Source: Clostridium sporogenes (GTDB lineage: Bacteria > Bacillota > Clostridia > Clostridiales > Clostridiaceae). From it: a stretch of DNA of 64,000 nt. The position numbers and the translations under genes were made by a program. The stretch lies in the NCBI RefSeq assembly GCF_001020205.1, contig NZ_CP011663.1, positions 2,728,001 through 2,792,000 on the forward strand. The letters are read 5' to 3'. This document shows positions 14,964 through 24,544 of the stretch, piece by piece. Below the pieces are notes generated by a model that was given only the letters and a program-made list of their open reading frames with translations, was not told the origin of the DNA and did not search any database. How positions within the stretch are numbered: position 1 is the first letter of the stretch; each line of letters opens with the position of its first letter.

Positions 14964-16031
14964 TTATCCTTCCTTATTATCTTGTTTTTTATTCGCTATA
15001 TTCACATTTTTTACATCAGCAACTGGTAAATCATGTTTTTTTCTTATAGTATTTTCTATTTCTAAAGCTATATTCATGTTATCTTTTAAAAATTGTTTTG
15101 CATTTTCTCTTCCTTGTCCTAATCTTGTGTCTTTATAAGAGAACCAAGAACCACTTTTTTCAACTAGCTCTTCTCTAACACCTACATCTAATATATTTCC
15201 TACCTTTGATATTCCTTCATTATACATGATATCAAATTCTGCCATTTTAAATGGAGGTGCTACTTTATTTTTATTTATTTTTACTCTTGTTCTATTTCCC
15301 AAGATTTGATCACCTTGTTTTATAGAGTCTATTCTTCTTACATCCAATCTAACAGAAGAATAGAATTTTAATGCTCTTCCACCAGGGGTTGTTTCTGGAT
15401 TTCCAAACATTATACCAACCTTTTCTCTTAATTGGTTTATGAATATAGCCACACATTTAGATTTATTTATAGAACCCGCTAATTTTCTTAGAGCTTGAGA
15501 CATAAGTCTTGCTTGAAGCCCTACGTGAGCGTCTCCCATTTCACCTTCTATTTCTGCTCTAGGAACTAAAGCTGCTACAGAGTCTACAACTATAACATCT
15601 ACTGCCCCAGATCTTACTAAAGCTTCTGTAATTTCTAATGCTTGCTCTCCTGTATCTGGTTGAGAAACTATTAGGTTGTCTATATCGACACCTAAATTTC
15701 TAGCATAGGATGGATCTAAAGCATGTTCTGCATCTATAAAAGCTGCTGCTCCTCCTACCTTTTGTGCTTCTGCTAATATATGAAGTGCTACAGTGGTTTT
15801 ACCTGAGGATTCTGGTCCAAATATTTCTATTATTCTTCCTCTAGGAACTCCACCTATACCTAATGCTATATCTAAATCTAAGCTTCCTGTAGATATAGAT
15901 TCTACATTTAATATACTATCTTCTCCAAGTTTCATTATGGAACCTTTTCCAAATTGTTTTTCTATTTGCCCCATAGCTGCTTCTATGGCTTTTAATTTTT
16001 CTGGATTAACTTTGTTTGCCAAAACTGACAC
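14964..16031 (-). CDS. recA: Recombinase A
   Basis: 355 aa from GTG; a TTG one codon earlier is possible, but the AGGA of AAAGGA is 7 nt from the GTG. Walker A is GPESSGKTT (about 72-80), followed by DAEHALDP and the DNA-binding loops (INQLREKVGIMFGNPE). RecA forms filaments on ssDNA for strand exchange and triggers LexA self-cleavage. The acidic, Lys-rich C-terminal tail is typical. It is a single-gene unit with its own strong promoter, a LexA box and a terminator. Confidence 0.97.
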   Translation of the reverse strand: MSVLANKVNPEKLKAIEAAMGQIEKQFGKGSIMKLGEDSILNVESISTGSLDLDIALGIGGVPRGRIIEIFGPESSGKTTVALHILAEAQKVGGAAAFIDAEHALDPSYARNLGVDIDNLIVSQPDTGEQALEITEALVRSGAVDVIVVDSVAALVPRAEIEGEMGDAHVGLQARLMSQALRKLAGSINKSKCVAIFINQLREKVGIMFGNPETTPGGRALKFYSSVRLDVRRIDSIKQGDQILGNRTRVKINKNKVAPPFKMAEFDIMYNEGISKVGNILDVGVREELVEKSGSWFSYKDTRLGQGRENAKQFLKDNMNIALEIENTIRKKHDLPVADVKNVNIANKKQDNKEG

Positions 16032-16047
16032 CAACCTTTCCTTTACC

Positions 16048-16059
16048 GAACTTATGTTC
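16048..16059 (-). promoter_or_regulatory. LexA (SOS) box of recA
   Basis: GAACTTATGTTC, a perfect GAAC-N4-GTTC dyad of the Gram-positive (DinR-type) SOS operator. It lies just downstream of the -10 box, covering the likely transcription start, so LexA would block initiation. Confidence 0.85.
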
Positions 16060-16067
16060 TTAATATA

Positions 16068-16096
16068 ATTATATACTATTTTTTTACTAGGGTCAA
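16068..16096 (-). promoter_or_regulatory. Promoter of recA
   Basis: On the minus strand TTGACC, 17-bp spacer, TATAAT: one mismatch from the sigma-A consensus. Confidence 0.9.
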
Positions 16097-16170
16097 CTTA
16101 ATATGATATAAATAAAAGCTCCCTAAAGGAACTTTTATTTTAATTATTGACAATATCTTTTTTTATAAAC

Positions 16171-16755
16171 CTATTTATCATGACTCATTACATCTTTATT
16201 TTTAATAAAGTAATCTACACCAGATATTATTGTTATTATTATAGCTAAGGCCATAGTAATATTGGTTATATTTGCTATAATGTTTATATAATTTACAGCC
16301 CAATCTCCTAATATATATATTCCCTCTTTATAATTTAGATTTATAAGGGCAAATATTATAGCTACAATTTGTATTACAGTTTTAGCCTTTCCCCATTTAC
16401 TAGCAGCAATTACTACACCCTCTGCAGAAGCCACACTTCTAAGTCCTGTTACAGCAAATTCTCTGGCTATAATTATTATGCAAGCCCATCCAGGAACTAT
16501 TTGAAAATCTACTAAAGATATTAATGCTGCTGTTACTAACATTTTATCTGCTAATGGATCCATTATTTTACCAAATCTAGTAACTTGATTTCTACTTCTA
16601 GCTATGTACCCATCTAATTTATCTGTAGCTGAAGCTATTACAAAAACTGCGGTAGCTATTACTGTACCATAGGGTATATTTTTTACTGATATAAATATAA
16701 GAAATATTGGAACTAAAAAGATTCTTAATATAGTTAGTTTATTTGCTAAGTTCAT
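16171..16755 (-). CDS. pgsA: CDP-diacylglycerol-glycerol-3-phosphate 3-phosphatidyltransferase
   Basis: 194 aa integral membrane enzyme that makes phosphatidylglycerol phosphate, the first step to PG and cardiolipin. The CDP-alcohol phosphotransferase motif is complete: DKLDGYIAR, then G and the two late Asp residues in FGKIMDPLADK (about residues 45-75). The ATG of MNLANKLT is preferred over a TTG three codons upstream since AGGAG stands 9 nt before the ATG. The first 17 nt overlap the end of rimO, so the two are translated in a coupled way, as in many clostridia. Confidence 0.95.
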   Translation of the reverse strand: MNLANKLTILRIFLVPIFLIFISVKNIPYGTVIATAVFVIASATDKLDGYIARSRNQVTRFGKIMDPLADKMLVTAALISLVDFQIVPGWACIIIIAREFAVTGLRSVASAEGVVIAASKWGKAKTVIQIVAIIFALINLNYKEGIYILGDWAVNYINIIANITNITMALAIIITIISGVDYFIKNKDVMSHDK

Positions 16756-18076
16756 TATAAACAACTCCTATTAAATCATATTCTAAACTATGAGTTACTT
16801 TCACCTTTATTATATCACCAATTTTTACGTTTTCATTCTTTTCAAAGTAAATTTCTCCATCTATTTCTGGTGACATCTCATAATTTCTTCCACTATACAT
16901 ATTTTCTTTGGTGCCTTCTACTATAACTTCATATATCTTACCTATTTTTTCTTCATTTATGTCTTTAGATATCTTTTGCTGAAGTATCATTATTTCTTCT
17001 TCTCTTTTTTCTTTTACTTCTTCATCTATTTGGTCATCCATAAGAGCAGCTGGCGTTCCTTCTTCCTTTGAATATTTAAATACACCTAGTTTATCTAATT
17101 TTATATCTGAAACAAATTCTTTAAGTTCATTAAATTCTTCTTCTGTTTCCCCAGGGAATCCTACTATTAGTGAAGTTCTCAAGGTAATACCTTTTATTTC
17201 TTTTCTTAATTTTTTTATTATGTCTATAATAGTTTCCTTTGTAGTTTTCCTTCCCATTCTTTTTAGAACAGAATTACTTATCTGCTGTATAGGTAGATCC
17301 AAATATTTACATACCTTATCATTATTTTTAATCTCTTCTATAAGCTCCTTAGTTATTTCCTCTGGATAACAATATAATAACCTTATCCATTTTACACCTT
17401 CAACTTTAGAAATATCCCTTAAAAGCTCATGTAAAACTTTTTTGTCATATATATCTATTCCATACATAGTTGTGTCTTGAGCTATTAATATTATTTCTTT
17501 AACTCCTTGTCTAGCTAAATTTTCTACTTCCTTTAATATATTTTCTTTGCTTCTACTTCTATACTTTCCTCTTATACGCGGTATGGCACAGTAAGTACAA
17601 AAATTATTACATCCTTCTGCTATTCTCACATAGGCTGTGTATGTTGGAGTAGTTAATATCCTATTTCCCTCATTTATTTTTATATCACTATATTTATAAT
17701 AAAAACTTTTTTCTCCTGATTTTAAGAAAATTTTTATACTTTCAAGTAACTTATCATAGTCGTTTACCCCTAACATAATATCCATTTCTGGAATAAGCTC
17801 TTTAAGTTCCCCTTTATATCTTTGAGTTAAACATCCTGTAACTACTAATACTTTGCAATTATGCGTTTTTTTATAGGAAGCCATTTGTAAAATGGTATTT
17901 ATAGATTCCTCCTTAGCGGTTTCAATAAATCCACAGGTATTTACTATAATTACCTGTGCTTCTTTAGGATCTTTTACTAGTTCTGCTTCTTCATTTAATT
18001 TGTATAGCATAAGTTCTGAATCAATTCTATTTTTATCACAACCTAAGCTAACTAATGCTACTTTAATTTTTTCCAC
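16739..18076 (-). CDS. rimO: Ribosomal protein S12 methylthiotransferase
   Basis: 445 aa radical SAM enzyme that adds a methylthio group to the conserved Asp of S12. N-terminal UPF0004 domain begins VALVSLGCDKNRIDSE with its first Cys and continues VNTCGFI. The radical SAM triad is in CNNFCTYCAIP (about 153-163). A TRAM domain ends the protein. The SLGCDKNR and IRGKYRSR motifs separate RimO from MiaB. The start codon is GTG with AGGAGG upstream. It lies between the DNA translocase gene and pgsA. Confidence 0.95.
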   Translation of the reverse strand: MEKIKVALVSLGCDKNRIDSELMLYKLNEEAELVKDPKEAQVIIVNTCGFIETAKEESINTILQMASYKKTHNCKVLVVTGCLTQRYKGELKELIPEMDIMLGVNDYDKLLESIKIFLKSGEKSFYYKYSDIKINEGNRILTTPTYTAYVRIAEGCNNFCTYCAIPRIRGKYRSRSKENILKEVENLARQGVKEIILIAQDTTMYGIDIYDKKVLHELLRDISKVEGVKWIRLLYCYPEEITKELIEEIKNNDKVCKYLDLPIQQISNSVLKRMGRKTTKETIIDIIKKLRKEIKGITLRTSLIVGFPGETEEEFNELKEFVSDIKLDKLGVFKYSKEEGTPAALMDDQIDEEVKEKREEEIMILQQKISKDINEEKIGKIYEVIVEGTKENMYSGRNYEMSPEIDGEIYFEKNENVKIGDIIKVKVTHSLEYDLIGVVYNELSK

Positions 18077-18170
18077 CTGTTCCCCTCCTACATTTTTTAT
18101 GTCACAAAAAACATTTTAAATCTACTTAAGAAATTTTACAAGTATTACGTAACATGAATTTTAAAAGTGT

Positions 18171-20447
18171 TCACATATTTCCGTGGAAATATTTTCCGTA
18201 GGTTTCGTTATTTTGATCAATTATCACCTGCCTTGGCTTATTACCATCTCTTCCGGAAATTATTCCCTTAGCTTCTAACTGCTCTATTATTCTTGCAGCC
18301 CTATTATATCCTATTCTAAGTTTTCTTTGAATTAGTGATGTGGACACTTCTCCTAATTGTATGCATATTCTTATAGCTTCTTCTAAAAGTTCATCTTCAT
18401 CTCCTGATTCTACATTTACTGCTGTATCTATTTGATCTATTATTTCCTCTCTATACTCTGCTTCCCCTTGCTCATCTTTTATACATGCAACTACCTTTTC
18501 CACTTCACTTTCAGATATAAAAGCTCCTTGTATTCTAGTAGGTTTCGGAGATCCTGTTGGATAAAATAACATATCTCCTTTTCCTAAAAGTTTCTCTGCT
18601 CCAGACATATCTAGTATAGTTCTAGAATCTATAGAACTAGATACTGCAAAGGATATTCTAGAAGGTATATTAGCCTTTATTATTCCTGTTATAACATCTA
18701 CAGAAGGCCTTTGTGTTGCTATAACTAAATGCATTCCTGCTGCTCTCGCCATCTGAGCTAATCTACTTATGTAGTCTTCTATATCATTTGGACACACCAT
18801 CATTAAATCTGCAAGCTCATCTATTATTATTACCACATAAGGTAATTTATTTTCTATTTTGCCCTGTTCATATAAATTATTATATCCTTCTATATTTCTT
18901 ACACTATTTTCTGCAAATAAAGAATATCTCTTTGTCATTTCATTTACTGCCCAATGAAGAGCTCCTGCTGCTTTTTTAGGATCTGTGACTACTGGAATCA
19001 ATAAATGAGGTATACCATTATATATGCTAAGTTCTACTACCTTTGGATCTACCATAAGAAGTTTTACATTTTCTGGAGAATATTTATATAAAATGCTTAT
19101 TATTAATGTATTTATGCATACACTTTTCCCTGAGCCTGTAGCTCCTGCTATTAATAGGTGAGGCATTTTTGATAAATCTGATACTACACAACTACCACTT
19201 ATATCCTTTCCTAAAGCAAAGGCTAATCCATCATCAAATTTCTGAAAATCATCCCCTTCTATAACCTCTCTTAGATATACTGGCGTTAAGGATTTGTTTG
19301 GCACTTCTATACCTACTGCAGATTTTCCAGGTATAGGAGCCTCTATTCTAACTCCCGAAGCTGCTAAATTTAGGGCTATATCATCTGCTAAATTTACTAT
19401 TTTACTTACTTTAACTCCTGCATTAGGTTGAAGTTCAAACCTTGTAACTGAAGGTCCTCTACTTACTTGCATAACTTTAGCTTCCACACCAAAACTGCTT
19501 AAAGTTTCTTCTAACTTATTAGCGTTATTTATAAGTTCTTTTTTATCTTCTTTATTTAGTTTTGATTGAACATTTTGTTTTAAAAGTTCTAAAGTTGGAT
19601 AGTTATATTCTATTTTTGTATTGTTTCCTCTTTCATTTATATTTTTGCTAAGTTCTTCTTTTATAGCCTCTTCCCCCATGTCTTCTTTAGCTTTTCCTAT
19701 ATTTTTATTGAAAGAATTATCCACAATATTTAATGGTTCTTCCTTTATCTCTGAGTTTTTCATAAAATCTAATATTTTAATTTTATCTTTAATATTCCTA
19801 GTTAAGCCTTCATCTTTTTCTAAGTCTGATGCTAATTCTTTTTCTATACCATCTATGTGTTCTTTATCTTCTATAGGTTTTTCTTTAACTTTTTTATTTT
19901 TTATACTTCTTTTTACCTGTAAAGTCTCTAGTATAGTACCTAAAGATACTTGAAATATTAATATAAAACTTATTATATAAACACATATAAATAATATGTA
20001 ACATCCTATAGTTCCAAATAGTTTATATAAAGGAACATCTATTAAATAAGAAATTATACCACCATGAATCATTGTATCTTCTCTATAGAATTTTGATATG
20101 CCAATCATTATATCTTCTGTACCATAATTTTTAAGCAATATCATTTGTAAAAATAAAAGTGTATTTATAGAAAAAAGAACTATCCCATAAAATTTAGAGT
20201 TTAAATTTATTTTATTCTTCTTTCCTATAAAGCAACATCCTGTGAATATTATTAGTATTGGAAATACTAAAGATCCTAAACCTAATACAGCTATAAGTAC
20301 TTTTTTTATAAAACTCCCAACTATTCCAGAGGCAGAAGGGGAAAACACACTAAAAAGCACAAAAATTCCTATACTTATTAAAATTATGCCCGTTATATCA
20401 TTATTCTTTTTTTCTGTTTTACTAGATTTAGTTCTTTTCTTTGCCAT
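18171..20447 (-). CDS. ftsK: FtsK/SpoIIIE-family DNA translocase
   Basis: 758 aa. Four hydrophobic segments in residues 18-170, a poorly conserved charged linker (180-290), then the motor: alpha domain (about 290-400), RecA-like beta domain with Walker A GATGSGKS at 435-442 and Walker B IIIDELADLM, and a C-terminal winged-helix gamma domain (about 690-745) that reads polar DNA sequences. It pumps chromosomal DNA through the division or sporulation septum. Orthologues in spore formers are called SpoIIIE; whether a second FtsK exists is not visible here. GGGAGGTG precedes the ATG. Confidence 0.93.
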   Translation of the reverse strand: MAKKRTKSSKTEKKNNDITGIILISIGIFVLFSVFSPSASGIVGSFIKKVLIAVLGLGSLVFPILIIFTGCCFIGKKNKINLNSKFYGIVLFSINTLLFLQMILLKNYGTEDIMIGISKFYREDTMIHGGIISYLIDVPLYKLFGTIGCYILFICVYIISFILIFQVSLGTILETLQVKRSIKNKKVKEKPIEDKEHIDGIEKELASDLEKDEGLTRNIKDKIKILDFMKNSEIKEEPLNIVDNSFNKNIGKAKEDMGEEAIKEELSKNINERGNNTKIEYNYPTLELLKQNVQSKLNKEDKKELINNANKLEETLSSFGVEAKVMQVSRGPSVTRFELQPNAGVKVSKIVNLADDIALNLAASGVRIEAPIPGKSAVGIEVPNKSLTPVYLREVIEGDDFQKFDDGLAFALGKDISGSCVVSDLSKMPHLLIAGATGSGKSVCINTLIISILYKYSPENVKLLMVDPKVVELSIYNGIPHLLIPVVTDPKKAAGALHWAVNEMTKRYSLFAENSVRNIEGYNNLYEQGKIENKLPYVVIIIDELADLMMVCPNDIEDYISRLAQMARAAGMHLVIATQRPSVDVITGIIKANIPSRISFAVSSSIDSRTILDMSGAEKLLGKGDMLFYPTGSPKPTRIQGAFISESEVEKVVACIKDEQGEAEYREEIIDQIDTAVNVESGDEDELLEEAIRICIQLGEVSTSLIQRKLRIGYNRAARIIEQLEAKGIISGRDGNKPRQVIIDQNNETYGKYFHGNM

Positions 20448-20657
20448 ACTTTTAATTCACCTCCCAACTAGTAATGTTTAATTAAAGCTACATTTATAGA
20501 TTCTACATTGAACTTTTATATCCTTTTATATTAATTAATGCATATCTACTTTGTTAAAATAAATATGTAGCTCTATGTATAAGTAAATACACATAGCTTG
20601 TACTTTTTGTAACCTCATAAAATCATTTTAATACTATATTACATAAGGCATTAAAGT

Positions 20658-20683
20658 ACCATAGGATTTATACATCCTATGGT
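20658..20683. terminator. Hairpin at the end of tepA
   Basis: ACCATAGGAT (20658-20667) and ATCCTATGGT (20674-20683). It overlaps the tepA stop codon. The T-run is strong on the plus strand and weak on the minus strand, so termination of tepA is likely but may be leaky. Confidence 0.55.
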
Positions 20684-21372
20684 TTTTGTTTTTCATCTAT
20701 TAAATTATTTAATTTATCTAAAGCTTCTTTTACTCCACCTACTTCATTTATAATACCGGATTCTACCGCTTGTTTTCCTATAAGTATAGTTCCCATATCA
20801 TTTAACAATTCATCACTTTGCAGCATAAATTCTTTTAATTTTTCCTTGCTTATTTTAGACGTTCTAACTATAAATTCTATTATTCTCTCTTGCATTTTAT
20901 TAAAATATTCAAAGGTTTGAGGAACCCCTATTATTAGCCCATTCATTCTTATAGGATGAACTATCATTGTGGCTGTAGGAGATATAAAAGAATAATCTGC
21001 TGATGTAGCTAATGGTACTCCTATAGAATGTCCTCCTCCTATTACTAATGACACTGTAGGTTTACTTAAACTTTGTATCATTTCCGCAATGGCTAGGCCT
21101 GCTTCCACATCTCCTCCCACAGTATTTAATATTATAAAAACTCCTTCTACCTCTTTTGAGGTTTCTAACGCTATTAGTTGAGGGATTAAATGTTCGTATC
21201 TTGTAGCCTTAGTTTGAGGAGACAACACCATATGTCCTTCTATTTGACCTATTATAGGTAGAACTTGAATTCTATCTGCCTGTCTTGGTGGTAAATTTGT
21301 AGTTCCAAATTCTTTTAAAGTATCTATCTTTTCGTTTCTTTCTTTTTCATGTTTTTCTTTTTCATCTGCCAT
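20677..21372 (-). CDS. tepA: ClpP-like serine protease TepA
   Basis: 231 aa. Crotonase/ClpP fold with the nucleophile in GGGHSIGVPLA (about 125) and the catalytic His in MIVHPIRM; NTVGGDVEAG is the oxyanion-loop motif. This matches the TepA/YmfB group, described in Bacillus as affecting protein translocation or acting in sporulation, and distinct from true ClpP in having a charged N-terminal arm (KEKHEKERNEK) and a C-terminal extension. The gene is flanked by hairpins at both ends and lies between the aspartokinase and translocase genes. Confidence 0.88.
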   Translation of the reverse strand: MADEKEKHEKERNEKIDTLKEFGTTNLPPRQADRIQVLPIIGQIEGHMVLSPQTKATRYEHLIPQLIALETSKEVEGVFIILNTVGGDVEAGLAIAEMIQSLSKPTVSLVIGGGHSIGVPLATSADYSFISPTATMIVHPIRMNGLIIGVPQTFEYFNKMQERIIEFIVRTSKISKEKLKEFMLQSDELLNDMGTILIGKQAVESGIINEVGGVKEALDKLNNLIDEKQKP

Positions 21373-21385
21373 AAATAATTACCTC

Positions 21386-21422
21386 CTACCATATGCATAT
21401 AAATATCTTGTGCATATGGTAG
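21386..21422 (-). promoter_or_regulatory. 12-bp perfect stem-loop next to the tepA ribosome binding site
   Basis: CTACCATATGCA (21386-21397) pairs perfectly with TGCATATGGTAG (21411-21422) around a 13-nt loop. On the minus strand the 3' arm runs directly into the GGAGG of tepA. No T-run follows, so it looks like a control of translation or an mRNA 5' stabiliser rather than a terminator of the aspartokinase gene. Confidence 0.5.
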
Positions 21423-21498
21423 AAGTACTATACATGAAAAATATTAATTTATATATTTAAAACTTTTAGCCTATCATACTTTAATATAAAATTAAACT

Positions 21499-22704
21499 CT
21501 ATATACAATCTAACTTAAATTCACAGTGTAATGATTTTATAGCTTTTTCTGTATCTTCTTTGGAAACTAGACACCATATAGTTGTATGAGAGTCTGCAGT
21601 CTGAAGCACTTCTATATTTTCTTCTACAAGTGCCTTTAGTATTTTAGCCATAACCCCAGGTATACCTCTCATTCTACTACCTATTATAGCTATTTTACTG
21701 CAATCTTTTAAGTAGGAAAATTCTATTTTTAAATCTTTCATTATAGAACTAAACTCATTAAAATCTTTTTCATCTATAGTAAATATTTTTTCTTTCGGAA
21801 AGACATTTATAAGATCAATGCTAATAAAATTTTCTGCCAATGAATTTAATAGGTTAGTATAGTTTTTATTCCCTTTATTTTCTTCTGCATTTACTATAAT
21901 TTGTGTCCTATTACTCATATGGGTAATACCTGTTATAACATTATTTGAATTTTTAATTCCTATATTATTTATAGTAGTACCTTTGCAATCTGTCATAGTG
22001 TTTTTTATTACAAGTTTTGTATTTGACGTCATGGCAATTTCTACTGCTCTTGGGTGTATTACCTTAGCTCCTTGCTCTGCAAACTGAAACACCTCATTAT
22101 AACTTATTTCTTTTATTAAGGAGGCGTTCTCTACAATTCTAGGATCTGCAGTCATTATACCATCTACATCTGTATATATTTCTACACTTTCAGCCTTTAA
22201 TGCAGCTCCTAAAAGTGCGGCAGTAACATCACTACCACCTCTTCCTAAGGTAGTTATATAACCCTCTTCACTTTTCCCTTGAAAACCTGCTACTACAGGA
22301 ATCTTATCTTTTTTCAGTAAATCTATTATTCTATCCTTTTCTACTCTAAGTACAGAAGCATTATTAAAATTATTATCTGTTATAATACCTGCCTGTCCTC
22401 CCATTAAAGGTACTGCATCTATTCCATTATTAAAAAGTTCTGAACTCATAACTACTGTGCTTATTAGTTCACCACAGCCCATTAAAAGATCAGCGGCTAA
22501 AGTATTTTTACCTAAAAAATCTTCTCCAACTAAAGATCTTAATGTATCTGTAGCATAAGGCTGTCCTTTTCTACCCATAGCAGATACTACCACCACTGGA
22601 TAATAGCCTGCTTTTTTTGCCTTAACTATTTTATCTACTACTAAAGCTCTTCTTTCAGCTGTAGATACAGATGTTCCTCCAAACTTTTGAATTAAAATTT
22701 TCAT
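21499..22704 (-). CDS. Aspartokinase
   Basis: 401 aa monofunctional enzyme that phosphorylates aspartate for lysine, threonine, methionine and (in spore formers) dipicolinate synthesis. KFGGTSV at 7-13 is the ATP/aspartate motif and GRGGSDVTA is present (about 154-162); residues about 265-401 hold two ACT domains that sense amino acids. No lysine riboswitch lies upstream: the start is 15 bp after ymxH, the arrangement of B. subtilis dapG near spoVF. The spoVF genes are not here. I leave the symbol open between dapG and lysC. Confidence 0.92.
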   Translation of the reverse strand: MKILIQKFGGTSVSTAERRALVVDKIVKAKKAGYYPVVVVSAMGRKGQPYATDTLRSLVGEDFLGKNTLAADLLMGCGELISTVVMSSELFNNGIDAVPLMGGQAGIITDNNFNNASVLRVEKDRIIDLLKKDKIPVVAGFQGKSEEGYITTLGRGGSDVTAALLGAALKAESVEIYTDVDGIMTADPRIVENASLIKEISYNEVFQFAEQGAKVIHPRAVEIAMTSNTKLVIKNTMTDCKGTTINNIGIKNSNNVITGITHMSNRTQIIVNAEENKGNKNYTNLLNSLAENFISIDLINVFPKEKIFTIDEKDFNEFSSIMKDLKIEFSYLKDCSKIAIIGSRMRGIPGVMAKILKALVEENIEVLQTADSHTTIWCLVSKEDTEKAIKSLHCEFKLDCI

Positions 22705-22719
22705 TTGTCTACCATCTCC

Positions 22720-22992
22720 CTAGCGGATTTTTTTTAACTCACTCTTTTCAGCATCAATTATTATAGTTCTTGCTCCTATTTTTCTTACATAATCCCAAGA
22801 TACTTCTAATAAACTTGGTTTAGAAAACAATCCAAGTTTTCCACCTGATTCACTTAATATTAAAAATTTTAAATATCCATCTCCATCTACTACAACATCA
22901 TTGTTTCCTAAAAACCCATATTTATCTCCATCATTTACATTTATGAGCTCATATCTTTCCATATCGCTATAGCGTTTTATATTTTGTTCCAT
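22720..22992 (-). CDS. ymxH: YlmC/YmxH-family sporulation protein (PRC-barrel)
   Basis: 90 aa. A single PRC-barrel-like domain starting RYSDMERYELINVNDG with the GDGYLKFLIL strand and the final KIGARTIIID. Members occur in spore formers, and B. subtilis paralogues (ylmC, ymxH) are sporulation-linked; the function is unknown. The ATG of MEQNIK has AGGAGG 6 nt upstream, so upstream in-frame starts are rejected. It is sandwiched between the M16 protease and aspartokinase genes, as ymxH is between ymxG and spoVF/dapG in Bacillus. Confidence 0.88.
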   Translation of the reverse strand: MEQNIKRYSDMERYELINVNDGDKYGFLGNNDVVVDGDGYLKFLILSESGGKLGLFSKPSLLEVSWDYVRKIGARTIIIDAEKSELKKIR

Positions 22993-23068
22993 AATAATCC
23001 TCCTATTACTTCTCATAATATTCATATTCAATATTATGAAAAATAGTGAGAGCTTATTACAAAATATA

Positions 23069-24370
23069 TTATATTAATTTTGACTTAGTTTCTTTGAAAG
23101 CCTTTTTGTTTGTGTCTAAAATATTTTTTACATTTTCTAAATTTAATTTTTCTCCTACAAAGGCCGAATTTTTTATACCAGCCCCAAAGGTTCTAGCCAT
23201 TACTTCCTGTAATTTATCCTCAGTTATTTTATCTATCTTTTTCATTATTATTTCTGGGTCATTTATTCTATTTAGAAATAGTACAGATTTACCATTATTA
23301 AACATTCTGGTGCTAGTACTCTCTAATCCTAATATGTAACTTCCCTTTAATTGTTCTTTTGATTTTATTAATTTTTCTTTATTTATGCCTTCCTTTGAAA
23401 AATCATTTACTACCTTTTTTATTAAAGTTATGGTATCCTCTGTATAAGTTGGATTTAATCCTGTATAAATGCTTACCGCTCCTGTTTTGTTAAAGGAAGA
23501 CATATAAGAATATATACTATAACATAGTCCTTTTTCTTCTCTTATCTTTTGAAATAGCATAGATGAGGCTCCTCCACCTAATACATTACTAAGTAATACA
23601 AGAGGATACATATCATCATTACCTAATTCTAATCCTTCAAAACCTAAACTTATATGAAGCTGTTCTATATTTTTATTTTTAAATAAGTGATTATTTTCTA
23701 TTTTAGGTTTGGAATAGCATGTTATATTTTTATTTTTACCGCTACTCCAGTTACCAAAATACTTATTTATTAATTTTTCTAATTTATTTATATCAAAATT
23801 ACCACATATAGATATAACAGAATTCTCTGGGATATAATATTTATTTATGTACTCTAATATATCGCTTCTTTTAAAGGATTTTACAGTTTCTAAAGTTCCT
23901 AAAATAGGGTAGGAAATAGAGTCTTCTCCCCATATAGCCTTACAATGTAAATCAGATAATACGTCCTCTGGAGAATCTTCAGTCATACTTATCTCTTCAA
24001 TTACTACGCCCTTTTCTTTTTCTATGTCTTCTTCTTTAAATTTACTATTAAATAACATATCAGATAAAACTTCTAAAGCTAATTCCATATGGGAATTTAG
24101 TATCTTTATATAATAACAGGTGGCTTCTTTACCTGTAAATGCATTTATTTGTCCACCTACATCTTCTATACATTCTGCTATTTGTAATGCACTTCTATTT
24201 TCCGTACCTTTAAACATCATATGTTCTATAAAATGAGAAATACCATTATTTTTTAAATCCTCATTTCTTGAACCATTTTCTATCCAAAGTCCTACACTTA
24301 CAGATTTAACATAATCTATATTCTCTAGAACCACCCTTAGTCCATTATCTAATGTAAATAAATTATACAC
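23069..24370 (-). CDS. ymxG: M16-family zinc peptidase (YmxG/MlpA type)
   Basis: 433 aa. The inverted zinc motif HxxEH is His46-Phe-Ile-Glu49-His50 in SHFIEHMMFKGT, with the downstream ligand Glu in the EKGVVIEEI segment (about 117). Two homologous halves (about 1-210 and 225-430) are as expected for pitrilysin/processing-peptidase folds, the second inactive. GTG start with AGGAGG 9 nt before. In B. subtilis ymxG/mlpA lies between pnp and ymxH, as here. Substrates are unknown. Confidence 0.92.
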   Translation of the reverse strand: MYNLFTLDNGLRVVLENIDYVKSVSVGLWIENGSRNEDLKNNGISHFIEHMMFKGTENRSALQIAECIEDVGGQINAFTGKEATCYYIKILNSHMELALEVLSDMLFNSKFKEEDIEKEKGVVIEEISMTEDSPEDVLSDLHCKAIWGEDSISYPILGTLETVKSFKRSDILEYINKYYIPENSVISICGNFDINKLEKLINKYFGNWSSGKNKNITCYSKPKIENNHLFKNKNIEQLHISLGFEGLELGNDDMYPLVLLSNVLGGGASSMLFQKIREEKGLCYSIYSYMSSFNKTGAVSIYTGLNPTYTEDTITLIKKVVNDFSKEGINKEKLIKSKEQLKGSYILGLESTSTRMFNNGKSVLFLNRINDPEIIMKKIDKITEDKLQEVMARTFGAGIKNSAFVGEKLNLENVKNILDTNKKAFKETKSKLI

Positions 24371-24472
24371 TAATTAATTCCTCCTAAACCCTGTATTTCT
24401 CCGATTGTTACTATTACTAATACTCCCATGTAATTCTATGAAAGCGATTATCACCAAATCAGCACTATGTGT

Positions 24473-24507
24473 AAGCAATTTCCACCCGAACCTAAGAATC
24501 ACTTGAT
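24473..24507 (+). repeat. Member of a dispersed intergenic repeat family
   Basis: Reverse-complement of the motif ATCAAGTGATTYTTAGG followed by TTCRGGTGGARWTT seen also at 53.15 kb and 41.0 kb. This copy lies just outside the pnp terminator, upstream of nothing else. Confidence 0.5.
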
Positions 24508-24519
24508 AAAAAATAAAAA

Positions 24520-24531
24520 GGCAAATATGCC
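24520..24531 (-). terminator. Weak terminator of pnp
   Basis: GGCA-aata-TGCC with TTTTTATTTTTT after it on the minus strand. The stem is short and the T-run long. It lies beyond the pnp gene's upstream neighbour only in the sense of coordinates: on the minus strand it ends the M16 operon's upstream side, between ymxG (start 24370) and pnp (end 24545), thus it terminates pnp. Confidence 0.6.
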
Positions 24532-24544
24532 CTTCTATTTTTTA

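Noticed and set aside
21499..23000. Lysine riboswitch for the aspartokinase gene
   Set aside because: Only 15 bp separate it from ymxH, and the leader of ymxH is too short and lacks the aptamer motifs.
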